From: Acidobacteriota bacterium
Lineage (GTDB): Bacteria; Acidobacteriota; Vicinamibacteria; Vicinamibacterales; SCN-69-37
DNA length: 6,862 bases
Reading direction: 5' to 3'
Assembly (NCBI GenBank): GCA_021824055.1
Contig: JAKALV010000178.1
Location: 1 to 6,862, forward strand
Below, one piece after another: positions 1 through 6,310 of the stretch (position 1 is the first letter of the stretch; every line of letters starts with the position of its first letter). A model generated the notes under the pieces. It was not told the DNA's origin and made no database searches. It saw only the letters and a program-made list of their open reading frames with translations. A program made the translations under genes and the position numbers.

Positions 1-1119
1 TCCGAACATCGGCAGGAACGCGAGGGCGAACATCATCGGCACGGTGAATCGAATCGATCCGCCGTACAACGACAGCAACAAGCCCGTGACGATGATCACC
101 GACGGAATCGAGATGATCATCGTCGTTACCTGGAAGAACGCGCTCATCGTGGGGCCCATGCCGGTCAGGAACATGTGGTGCGCCCACACCAGGAATGACA
201 TGAAGCCCAGGAACAGCGAGGCGTACACCATCAGGCGCTGGCCCCACAGGGGCTTGCGCGTTTCGTTGACGATGATGTGCGCCACGATGCCGAAGGCGGG
301 GAGGATGAGGACGTAGACCTCGGGGTGCGCGAGGAACCAGAAGAGGTGCTGCCACAGGATCGGGCTGCCGCCGCCGCTGATGTCCAGCATGCGGTCGGAC
401 ACCATCAGGCCGGTGGGCAGGAAGAAGCTGGTGTGCGCGAGACGATCCATCAGCTGGAGGATGGCCGCGCCCTGGAGCGGCGGAAACGCGAGCAGCAGCA
501 GGAAGGAGGTCACGAGCTGCGCCCAGAGGAAAAACGGCAGATCCATCATGCGCATGCCCGGCGCGCGCAGCTGGAGGATCGTCGTGATGATGTTGATCGA
601 GCCGAAGAGCGACGACACGATCAGCAGAGAAATGCCGCAGAGCCACCAGGTCTGGCCTGTCGTGGCGATGACGGCGAGCGGCGGGTAGGCGGTCCAGCCC
701 GAGTTGGCCGCCCCGCCCGGCAGGAAGAAGCTCGTGAGCATCACCACGCCGGCGGCGGCGTAGATCCAGTAGCTCAGCATGTTGAGGCGCGGGAACGCCA
801 TGTCGCGCGCGCCGAGCATCAGCGGGATGAGGTAGTTGCCGAAGGCGCCGACGGCGAGGGGCACCACGGCAAGGAACACCATGATCGTGCCGTGCATGGC
901 GCCGAGCTGGTTGTAGAACTCGGGCGCCATGATGCCGTCGGGCGCGTTGGCGTTGCCGACGAGCCGCAGCAGCCACGGCGCGGCGATGCCGACGTGCGCC
1001 AGCTGCCAGCGGATCAGCAGGATCAGCAGGAATCCCAGCAGCAGGAAAAGCAGGCTGGTCACGCCGTACTGGAGCCCAATGACCTTATGGTCCCGGGAAA
1101 AAACGGAAGAGATGCGCAT
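1..1119 (-). CDS. ctaD: Cytochrome c oxidase subunit I, N-terminal 373 residues (cut by left edge)
   Basis: Catalytic subunit of an A-type heme-copper oxidase, which reduces oxygen to water in the inner membrane and pumps protons. Translated on the minus strand, the frame is open from 1119 to base 1. The N-terminus has the family's FSRDHKVIGLQY stretch (residues 7-18). H76 in MHGTIM is a likely low-spin heme ligand. HPEVY at 265-269 gives a CuB histidine, the D-channel glutamate E267 and the cross-linked tyrosine Y269. WAHHM at 312-316 gives the other two CuB histidines. D-channel N95, D106 (RDMAFP) and N113 are present. At the K-channel position, where relatives have PTGIK, this protein reads PSVII (339-343), so the lysine appears to be I343. 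About seven to nine membrane spans are visible; the later heme ligands lie outside the window. The ATG at 1119 matches the family start, with no Shine-Dalgarno sequence. It is transcribed divergently from the symporter unit. Family assignment is very secure. Confidence 0.97.
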   Translation of the reverse strand, partial: MRISSVFSRDHKVIGLQYGVTSLLFLLLGFLLILLIRWQLAHVGIAAPWLLRLVGNANAPDGIMAPEFYNQLGAMHGTIMVFLAVVPLAVGAFGNYLIPLMLGARDMAFPRLNMLSYWIYAAAGVVMLTSFFLPGGAANSGWTAYPPLAVIATTGQTWWLCGISLLIVSSLFGSINIITTILQLRAPGMRMMDLPFFLWAQLVTSFLLLLAFPPLQGAAILQLMDRLAHTSFFLPTGLMVSDRMLDISGGGSPILWQHLFWFLAHPEVYVLILPAFGIVAHIIVNETRKPLWGQRLMVYASLFLGFMSFLVWAHHMFLTGMGPTMSAFFQVTTMIISIPSVIIVTGLLLSLYGGSIRFTVPMMFALAFLPMFG

Positions 1120-1132
1120 TTCGGGCGGGTCG

Positions 1133-1142
1133 ATTCTATACT
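1133..1142. promoter_or_regulatory. Overlapping divergent -10 boxes between ctaD and the symporter unit
   Basis: The ten bases ATTCTATACT read TATACT on the plus strand (1137-1142), 7 bases before the ATG at 1150. They read TAGAAT on the minus strand (1138-1133), 13 bases before the ctaD ATG at 1119. The two boxes share two bases. Neither has a convincing -35 at 16-18 bases. The two start codons are only 30 bases apart, so any promoters must lie here or inside the opposite gene. Predicted transcripts would be leaderless for the small ORF and have only a few leader bases for ctaD. Inferred from sequence only. Confidence 0.45.
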
Positions 1143-1149
1143 GCGTGAC

Positions 1150-1278
1150 ATGCCACAAGCGCCCGCCCCGCCGGCTCCGGCTCAAGAGCAGGACCTGACG
1201 CGCACCTACGTGCTCGTTGTTGTTGTTGAAGCGATCGTGCTGGCCGGCCTGTACTGGCTGGGCCGCTACTTCGGTTAG
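1150..1278 (+). CDS. 42-residue single-span membrane protein ahead of SSS symporter
   Basis: A tiny ORF of 42 codons. It has a Pro/Ala-rich N-terminus (MPQAPAPPAPAQEQ), a charged DLTRT stretch, one hydrophobic span (about residues 19-37, beginning YVLVVVVEAIVLAG) and a short GRYFG tail. I do not recognise a named family. The ATG at 1150 is chosen because a TATACT box ends 7 bases upstream and because the longer upstream open frame is antisense to ctaD with an Arg/His/Glu-rich shadow composition. The stop at 1276-1278 lies two bases before the symporter ATG, implying an operon and translational coupling. By analogy with small subunits known for some other sodium symporters (for example MetS of the NSS family), it may stabilise or regulate the transporter; this is inference. 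The VVVV run is encoded by four consecutive GTT codons. It could also be a leader ORF whose translation opens the symporter start. Confidence 0.6.
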   Translation: MPQAPAPPAPAQEQDLTRTYVLVVVVEAIVLAGLYWLGRYFG

Positions 1279-1280
1279 CC

Positions 1281-3020
1281 ATGCGCTGGCTGGATTGGGC
1301 CGTCGTTGTCGTCTATCTCACGTGGATTGTCTGGAGCGGTCTGCGTTCCAGCCGGCGCACCAACGAGATGGACGGATATTTCCGGGCGAACCGCAGTCTG
1401 CCATGGTGGGCCGTGGGCTTGTCGGTCATGGCCACGCAGCTGAGCGCGATCACGCTGGTCGGGACGACCGGCCAGGCGTACGCGAACGGCATGCGGTTCG
1501 TGCAGTTCTACTTCGGGCTGCCCCTCGCGATGATCATCCTGTCGCTGACGGTGGTGCCGTTCTTCTACCGGAGCGGCGTGTACACGGCGTACGAGTATCT
1601 GGAACGCCGGTTTGACGTGAAGACGCGGTCGCTGGCCGCGGTGATCTTTCTCGCGCAGCGCGGGCTCTCGTGCGGGGTGATCATCGCCGCGCCCGCGATC
1701 ATCCTGTCGATCGTGCTCGGCTGGAACATCGTGTTGACGATCCTCGCGATCGGCGTGCCGACGATCGCGTACACGATGGTCGGCGGCGTGCAGGCGGTGA
1801 CGTGGACGGACGTCAAGCAGATGGCCGTCGTGCTGTTCGCCATGTCGGCCGCGATCGCGGTGTTGATCTTCGGATTGCCGCACGATGTGAGCGTGGGGTC
1901 GGCCTTGCACGTGGCCGGCGCGGTCGGGCGGCTGACGGCGATCGACACGTCGTTCAACCTCAAGACGAACTACACGATCTGGTCGGGCCTGATCGGCGGC
2001 CTGTTCCTCTCGCTGTCGTATTTCGGTTGCGACCAGAGTCAGGTGCAGCGGTATCTCACGGCCAAGTCGGTGGGCTCGGCGCGCCATTCGCTGCTGATGA
2101 GCGCCTTCGTGAAGATTCCGCTGCAGGCCGGAATTCTGATTGCCGGCGTGCTGACGTTCGCGTTCTTTCTGTTCAACAAGAACCCGATGCTGTTCAACCC
2201 GGTGCACGAGCGCACCGTGCTGGCCAGCGCGCGGGCGGCCGACTACAGAGCTCTGGAAGCGCAGTACGACCAGAAGTTCACGGCGCGTGAGGCGGCAGCC
2301 AGGGCGCTGGCCAACGCGCAAGGCCTGGATCACGCGTCGCCGGAATACGGACAGGCGCGCGATGGTTTCGTGAAAGCGCAGGCGGATGTCTCGGCGGTCC
2401 GCGCGGCGGCGGTCGGCATCGTGAAGGACGTCACGCACGATTCGACCTATACCGATGTCAACTACGTGTTTCCCACGTTCATCCTTTCGTACATGCCGAT
2501 CGGCCTGGTGGGCCTCATGATCGCGGCGATCATTTCGGCGGCGATGTCGGCGAGTTCCGGCGAGTTGAACGCGCTCGCGACCGCGACCGTGATGGACTTC
2601 TATCGACGCCACATCAATCCGAAAGGACCGGATTCGGCGTATCTGCGGTTCTCCAAGTTCGCCACCGCCGGCTGGGGCATCTTTGCCTGCTGCGTGGCGT
2701 TCTACGCGGCCAATCTGGGATCGTTGATCGAAGTGGTCAACAAGTTCGGGTCGTTGTTCTACGGATCGATGCTCGGCGTGTTCATCCTGGCGATCGGCAC
2801 GAAGAGCGCGAACGGCCACGGCGCGTTCGCGGGCCTGCTGGTGGGCCTCGCGACGGTCTTCGCGTTCACGTTCCTTCCAGCCACTCAGGACGTCGGCTAT
2901 CTCTGGCACAACCTCATTGGCGCGGTCGTCTGCGTGGTGGTCGGGCTGATCGTCAGCGCGCTAACCGGCGGCAATCCGTCGAACCAGAGCTCGGAAACGC
3001 ACCGGTTCACGCGGACGTAG
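1281..3020 (+). CDS. Sodium:solute symporter family (SSS) transporter
   Basis: 579-residue inner-membrane protein of the SSS family (PutP/SGLT-like, LeuT fold), expected to use a sodium gradient to import a small solute. Substrate is not determined. Family features in order: N-terminal span (DWAVVVVYLTWIVWSG), a cytoplasmic segment with DGYFRANRSLPWWAVGLSVM (31-50), GGVQAVTWTDVKQ (168-180), CDQSQVQRYLTAKS (250-263), and the TM8-equivalent helix with AAMSASSGELNALATATVMD (about 420-439), followed by FYRR. In that helix S423 is followed by alanine where many relatives have Ser/Thr at the Na2 site, a tentative alignment. An Ala-rich, charged, probably helical insertion (about 306-390) separates two spans. 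The ATG at 1281 lies two bases after the stop of the 42-codon ORF and has no Shine-Dalgarno sequence, so coupling is likely. The deacylase follows after 41 bases, suggesting an amino-acid-type substrate. Confidence 0.95.
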   Translation: MRWLDWAVVVVYLTWIVWSGLRSSRRTNEMDGYFRANRSLPWWAVGLSVMATQLSAITLVGTTGQAYANGMRFVQFYFGLPLAMIILSLTVVPFFYRSGVYTAYEYLERRFDVKTRSLAAVIFLAQRGLSCGVIIAAPAIILSIVLGWNIVLTILAIGVPTIAYTMVGGVQAVTWTDVKQMAVVLFAMSAAIAVLIFGLPHDVSVGSALHVAGAVGRLTAIDTSFNLKTNYTIWSGLIGGLFLSLSYFGCDQSQVQRYLTAKSVGSARHSLLMSAFVKIPLQAGILIAGVLTFAFFLFNKNPMLFNPVHERTVLASARAADYRALEAQYDQKFTAREAAARALANAQGLDHASPEYGQARDGFVKAQADVSAVRAAAVGIVKDVTHDSTYTDVNYVFPTFILSYMPIGLVGLMIAAIISAAMSASSGELNALATATVMDFYRRHINPKGPDSAYLRFSKFATAGWGIFACCVAFYAANLGSLIEVVNKFGSLFYGSMLGVFILAIGTKSANGHGAFAGLLVGLATVFAFTFLPATQDVGYLWHNLIGAVVCVVVGLIVSALTGGNPSNQSSETHRFTRT

Positions 3021-3045
3021 GGCCGAGCGGCTCGCCTGCCGGGTG

Positions 3046-3051
3046 TAGCAT
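3046..3051 (+). promoter_or_regulatory. Possible -10 box before the deacylase
   Basis: TAGCAT lies 10 bases before the ATG at 3062, within the 41-base gap after the symporter stop. No -35-like element is visible at 16-18 bases and no Shine-Dalgarno sequence precedes the ATG. A short stem (CGAG/CTCG around 3024-3034) sits just upstream. The box fits the pattern of short-leader starts in this window but is weak; the gene may instead be read from the upstream operon promoter. Confidence 0.3.
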
Positions 3052-3061
3052 TTCACCACTC

Positions 3062-4648
3062 ATGGCTTCTGCCGCGCTTCTCCCACGACGCGTCGCTCTC
3101 GCCGCGGGTGTGGCGACGCTGGCGGCGGCGTCTCTGGCCGGGCAGGCGCCCTCGCGAGCGCCGTTCGATCTCGTCATCACCCATGGCCGCATCATCGACG
3201 GCACCGGCGCGCCGGCGCGCGCGGCGGACATCGGCATCCGGAACGGGCGCATCGCCGAGGTGGGCCAGCTGCGGACCGCCGCCGCCGAGCGCATCGACGC
3301 GTCCGGCCTCACGATCGCGCCGGGTTTCGTCGATGTGCACACGCACGCCGACGACATCGCGGATCATCCGCTGGCCGAGAACTTCGTGCACATGGGCGTG
3401 ACCACGATCGTGGCCGGCAATTGCGGCAGTTCGGCGCGCAACATCGGCGACGCGCTCGGCCGCATCCGCGCCACCGGCACTTCGGTCAACTACGCCACGC
3501 TGATTGGTCACAACACGATCCGTGAAGCCGTGATGGGCAACGACAATCGCTTCCCGTCGGTCACCGAGCTCAAGAAGATGAAGTCGCTCGTGTTCGAAGG
3601 TATGGCCGACGGCGCCATCGGGTTCTCGACCGGCCTGCAGTACATCCCCGGCACGTACGCGACGAACTTCGAGATCTCGTCGCTGGCGCACGTGGCGTCG
3701 AACGAAGGCGGCATCTACGCGACGCACATGCGCAACGAAGGCACCGCGCTCGAAGCGGCCGTGCGCGAATCGATCCAGGTGGCCTATCTCATCGATGGTC
3801 CTGTCGAGATTTCCCATCTCAAGGTGGACAGCCCGGCGCAGTGGGGTGCGAGCGCGACGGCGCTGGCGTTGATCGATGCCGCGCGCAAGCGCGGGCTCAG
3901 GGTCCAGGCCGATCAGTACGCCTACACCGCGGGGTCATCGTCTCTCTCGATCCGGTTTCCATCCTGGGCGCTCGAGGGCGCGGCCGAAGTCGTACAGCAG
4001 CGGCTCCGCGATCCGGCCACATGGGCGCGCATCAAGAAGGAAATGCAGCAGCTGCTCGACGAACGCGGGTTCAACGATCTCTCGTGGGCCACGATCGCTT
4101 CGTATCGCGCGGATCCGTCGCTGGATGGATTGACGATGAAGCAGGCGGCCGAGAAGCTGAAGGGCAGCGGCGGCGCGGACGCGCAGCTCGAGCTCGCGCG
4201 CGACATGCAGCGCAACGGCGGCGCGGCGATGGTCTATCACTTCATGAGCGATGACGATGTGGCGACGATCATGCGGCACCCGATGGTGTCGATCGCCTCG
4301 GACGCCGGCATCAACGTGCTGGGGCGGGGCGTGCCGCATCCGCGCGGCTACGGCGACAACCCCCGCGTGCTCGGCAAGTACGTGCGCGAGGACGGCGTCC
4401 TTACGCTCGAAGAAGCGGTGCGCAAGATGACGTCGCTGCCGGCGCAGTTCTTCGGCTTCGCGGACCGCGGCGTGATCAAGGCGGGCGCGTTCGCGGATCT
4501 CGTGATCTTCGATCCGGCCAAGGTCGCCGACACGGCGACCTACGCCAAGCCGCAGCCTATCCCGTCGGCATCGCCGCCGTCATCGTCAACGGCGTCGTCA
4601 CGGTGCGCAACGGCAGGCACACGGGGGCGAAGGCCGGACAGGTGCTGA
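3062..4648 (+). CDS. Secreted N-acyl-D-amino-acid deacylase (D-aminoacylase), C-terminus frameshifted
   Basis: Zinc amidohydrolase that removes the acyl group from N-acyl-D-amino acids; 528 residues as read. Residues 1-30 look like a Sec signal peptide (PRR, then a hydrophobic Ala/Val/Leu run, LAGQA), placing it in the periplasm or outside. FDLVITHGRIIDGTG starts the amidohydrolase domain. Metal and active-site candidates are H93 and H95 (DVHTHAD), C121 (GNCG), H222 (ATHMRNEG), H252 (ISHLKVD) and D414 (ASDAG), followed by HPRGYG, all typical of D-aminoacylases. From residue 499 the frame turns into a Pro/Ser/Ala-rich tail unlike the family. A family-like ending (YPVGIAAVIVNG ... GRHTGAK ...) lies in another frame from 4558 to a TAG at 4663-4665. 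One base is therefore probably missing near 4556-4558, by mutation or sequencing error; the repaired protein would have about 534 residues. It follows the symporter by 41 bases. Confidence 0.92.
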   Translation: MASAALLPRRVALAAGVATLAAASLAGQAPSRAPFDLVITHGRIIDGTGAPARAADIGIRNGRIAEVGQLRTAAAERIDASGLTIAPGFVDVHTHADDIADHPLAENFVHMGVTTIVAGNCGSSARNIGDALGRIRATGTSVNYATLIGHNTIREAVMGNDNRFPSVTELKKMKSLVFEGMADGAIGFSTGLQYIPGTYATNFEISSLAHVASNEGGIYATHMRNEGTALEAAVRESIQVAYLIDGPVEISHLKVDSPAQWGASATALALIDAARKRGLRVQADQYAYTAGSSSLSIRFPSWALEGAAEVVQQRLRDPATWARIKKEMQQLLDERGFNDLSWATIASYRADPSLDGLTMKQAAEKLKGSGGADAQLELARDMQRNGGAAMVYHFMSDDDVATIMRHPMVSIASDAGINVLGRGVPHPRGYGDNPRVLGKYVREDGVLTLEEAVRKMTSLPAQFFGFADRGVIKAGAFADLVIFDPAKVADTATYAKPQPIPSASPPSSSTASSRCATAGTRGRRPDRC

Positions 4649-4665
4649 CAAGGGCGAGGGAATAG
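4556..4665 (+). other. Frame-shifted true C-terminus of the deacylase
   Basis: In the frame of TAT at 4558 this stretch encodes YPVGIAAVIVNGVVTVRNG and then RHTGAKAGQVLTRARE before TAG at 4663-4665. The pattern YPVGI...VIVNG...V..G.HTGA is the usual ending of D-aminoacylases. The upstream frame reaches it if one extra base is supplied at CAGCCTAT. No slippery heptamer is visible, so programmed frameshifting looks unlikely. Base deletion or a sequence error are the simpler explanations. Confidence 0.8.
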
Positions 4666-4707
4666 CACGAAGGTGCCGGCGCGCCAGGGTCCAACGGCGG
4701 GCCGATC

Positions 4708-4767
4708 CTCTCACCTCTTCCCTCTTCCCTTTACCTTTGCCCTTTGCCCTCTGCCCTTTGCCCTTAC
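4708..4767 (+). repeat. Degenerate heptad array CCCTTTG before the DinB-like gene
   Basis: The gap 4666-4779 is filled at its right end by tandem 7-base units: CCCTCTT (4720), CCCTTTA (4727), CCTTTG (4734, one base short), CCCTTTG (4740), CCCTCTG (4747), CCCTTTG (4754) and CCCTTAC (4761). Less regular CT-rich sequence extends to about 4708. The plus strand is almost pure pyrimidine. The last unit runs into the -10 box of the next gene. The rest of the gap (4666-4707) shows no gene or clear signal. Confidence 0.85.
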
Positions 4768-4772
4768 ATAAT
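4744..4772 (+). promoter_or_regulatory. Promoter of the DinB-like gene, -35 inside the heptad array
   Basis: CATAAT (4767-4772, within TACATAAT) lies 7 bases before the ATG at 4780, predicting a leaderless message. TTGCCC at 4744-4749, part of the heptad array, is separated from it by exactly 17 bases and resembles a sigma70-type -35. Because TTGCCC recurs about every seven bases, a match at acceptable spacing is partly expected by chance. Confidence 0.5.
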
Positions 4773-4779
4773 CTCCACC

Positions 4780-5250
4780 ATGCCCACTCCATACGAACAG
4801 CACGTCGGCGGTCGTAATCCGGTTGATGTCCTTCGTGAGTCTTTCGACGAGTACCGCGCCCTGGTGCCGAAGTTCACGTCCACGCAGTGGTCGTTGCCGT
4901 GGCAGCCGGGGAAGTGGACCGCGCAGCAGATCATGGTGCACGTGATGCAGTGGGAAATGATCATGGGCGTGCGGCTGCGGCTGGCGGTGGGCGTGCCGAA
5001 TTACCTGGTGCAGCCCGCGGATCAGGATGCGTTGATGGGTACCGAAGACGGCGCCGTGGATGGACCGACCGCGTTTGCGGCGTTCGACGGCATGCGGCGC
5101 GCGAACGTGGCGTTCGCGGCGGCGCTGTCACCCGAGCAACGCCGCAAGAAGGTGCGGCATCCCGAGCGCGGCGAGATCGACGTCGAGGACGTCCTCGTGA
5201 CGCTCGCGGGACACGGAGTTCACCACCTCAAACAGCTCAAGACCTATTAA
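4780..5250 (+). CDS. DinB-superfamily protein
   Basis: 156 residues, a normal length for the DinB/YfiT four-helix-bundle superfamily of putative metal-dependent enzymes. The three metal-binding histidines of the fold can be placed: H54 in TAQQIMVHVMQWE on the second helix, and H145 and H149 in the C-terminal GHGVHHLKQL, the characteristic HxxxHxxQ ending. PGKWTAQQI is the common start of the second helix. The start is set at the ATG at 4780, giving MPTPYEQHVGG, rather than an upstream ATG at 4744. The latter would translate the heptad repeat and the promoter as MPSALCPYIIST. There is no signal peptide, so it is cytoplasmic. Members include thiol-dependent transferases and proteins of unknown role; nothing here fixes the substrate. 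Its stop lies inside the first arm of the downstream inverted repeat. Confidence 0.88.
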   Translation: MPTPYEQHVGGRNPVDVLRESFDEYRALVPKFTSTQWSLPWQPGKWTAQQIMVHVMQWEMIMGVRLRLAVGVPNYLVQPADQDALMGTEDGAVDGPTAFAAFDGMRRANVAFAAALSPEQRRKKVRHPERGEIDVEDVLVTLAGHGVHHLKQLKTY

Positions 5251-5350
5251 AGGGGCAGAGCGACAAAGGGGCAAAGAGGCAATGAAAACCATCACCGGGC
5301 AATAAGGCTCTTCATTGCCCCTTTGGCACTTTGCCGCTCTGCCCCTTTAA
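5247..5350. terminator. 40-base inverted repeat between convergent genes, likely bidirectional terminator
   Basis: Arms 5247-5286 and 5311-5350 are reverse complements at 36 of 40 positions, with a 24-base loop (5287-5310). Each outer end reads TTAA followed by AGGGGCAGAGCG. The left arm contains the TAA stop of the DinB-like gene; the right arm ends 9 bases before the stop of the minus-strand gene. The arms contain the same GGGGCAAAG-type units as the heptad arrays. A smaller alternative hairpin is possible (GGGCAAT at 5297-5303 with ATTGCCC at 5314-5320). Position between convergent stops and stem length fit a two-way terminator, although no long U-tract follows. Confidence 0.8.
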
Positions 5351-5359
5351 CTGGTTGCG

Positions 5360-6304
5360 CTATTTCGCCGTGAGCTCGTCATACGCCGGTCCGAGCGACC
5401 GCGCGAGCAGCGGGCCGTGATCCTCGAAGCCCTTGATGACGTCGGTCATCGCGACAATTTGTTCGCGTGATTTGCCGGTCTTTATCTGCGTGTTGACAAA
5501 GTCGAGCAGCGCCGTGAGGTAGTTGCGCATCACGGTGAGATCGGCCTGCGCGCAGACCGCCGGGAACTTCGCGCCCGCGTGGCCGGCAATGAAGATGGTG
5601 TCCTTGCCGTGCGCCTTCGACACCACGTCCAGCATCCTGATCCAGTTCGCGATCGACGCGCCCGCCGGGCGATCGATTACCGGATGCAGGCGGTTGAACA
5701 GCAGATCGCCCATATGCACGACGTTCGCCTTCTCAAAAATCACGATCGCGTCGCCGCCGGTGTGCGCCGGCGTATGGGTCCGGGCGGTCAGCTTCTCGTC
5801 GCCCAGGCTCTCGGACCACGTATCGGTGAACGTATGATCCGCCACGAGAATCGGCGCGGGCGCGGCGCCGCCCTTGTCGGCCGCGGATTTCACGGCCGTG
5901 TCGTACACCTGCTGCTGCAGTTGCGCCGCGCGCGCGTTGGCGATCATCTTCTTCGCGATGTCCTTGAACACCGGGTTGCCGCCCGTGTGATCGGCGTGAT
6001 GATGCGTGTTTATCAGAATATCGACGCCGCGATTCTTCGAGCGTTCCTGCAGCCCATCAAGACATAACTTGGCGCTGTCCATGAACTGCGTGTCGACGAT
6101 GGCGACGCCATCCTTATTGATCAGGTAGCCGATCGTGCCGCCGCGGCCTGTGAAGTAGCCGACATTGCCGCGGATCGGCGTGAAGACGGGAGTGATCGGC
6201 GCCGGCTGCTGCTGCCACGCGCGCGCGAGTGACGGACGACCAAGCGTGCCGGCAACGATGCCGAACGCCGAGAGGGCGAGAAAGTCGCGTCGGGATTGGG
6301 ACAC
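5360..6304 (-). CDS. Tat-exported metallo-beta-lactamase-fold hydrolase
   Basis: 314 residues. The N-terminus SRRDFLALSAFGIVAGTLG is a twin-arginine signal, with a likely cleavage site after ARA (27-29), so the protein would fold in the cytoplasm and be exported. The metallo-beta-lactamase domain follows. DTQF is at 71-74, the metal motif THHHADHTGGN gives H101, H103, D105 and H106, then come H181 (PAHTGGD), D200 (HMGDLLFNR) and H242 (AGHAG). All ligands of a two-metal site are present. The layout resembles glyoxalase-II-like and class B-like lactamase relatives, but the substrate cannot be read from sequence and antibiotic hydrolysis should not be assumed. The start is GTG at 6304, which sits 6 bases after a TAGAAT box and begins right at the Tat signal. 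It converges with the DinB-like gene across an inverted repeat. Confidence 0.92.
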   Translation of the reverse strand: MSQSRRDFLALSAFGIVAGTLGRPSLARAWQQQPAPITPVFTPIRGNVGYFTGRGGTIGYLINKDGVAIVDTQFMDSAKLCLDGLQERSKNRGVDILINTHHHADHTGGNPVFKDIAKKMIANARAAQLQQQVYDTAVKSAADKGGAAPAPILVADHTFTDTWSESLGDEKLTARTHTPAHTGGDAIVIFEKANVVHMGDLLFNRLHPVIDRPAGASIANWIRMLDVVSKAHGKDTIFIAGHAGAKFPAVCAQADLTVMRNYLTALLDFVNTQIKTGKSREQIVAMTDVIKGFEDHGPLLARSLGPAYDELTAK

Positions 6305-6310
6305 GGGCTG

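Noticed and set aside
277..1149. Plus-strand open frame antisense to ctaD leading into the 42-residue ORF
   Set aside because: The part before 1150 is Glu/His/Arg-rich shadow of ctaD. Only the segment from the ATG at 1150 has a sensible protein character.
1275..2909. Long 544-codon minus-strand open frame opposite the symporter
   Set aside because: It is Arg/His/Asp-rich with no recognisable domain, exactly antisense to a clear membrane protein. This is typical of high-GC shadow frames.
4708..4767. CRISPR array
   Set aside because: Units are 7 bases, degenerate and without spacers, and no cas gene is present.
4744..4779. N-terminal extension of the DinB-like protein from an upstream ATG
   Set aside because: It would translate the heptad repeat and the -10 box. 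The ATG at 4780 begins a normal-looking family N-terminus.
4598..4941. Two minus-strand ORFs rich in KGKGQRAK
   Set aside because: Their composition comes from reading the CCCTTTG array backwards; they overlap real genes in antisense.
5247..5350. Insertion sequence or transposon
   Set aside because: At 104 bases with no transposase and no demonstrable target duplication, a hairpin terminator is simpler. The TTAA ends are explained by the inverted symmetry.
5360..6304. Antibiotic-resistance beta-lactamase
   Set aside because: The metal ligands define the fold only. The superfamily is broad and nothing specific to class B lactamases beyond the shared motifs is visible.
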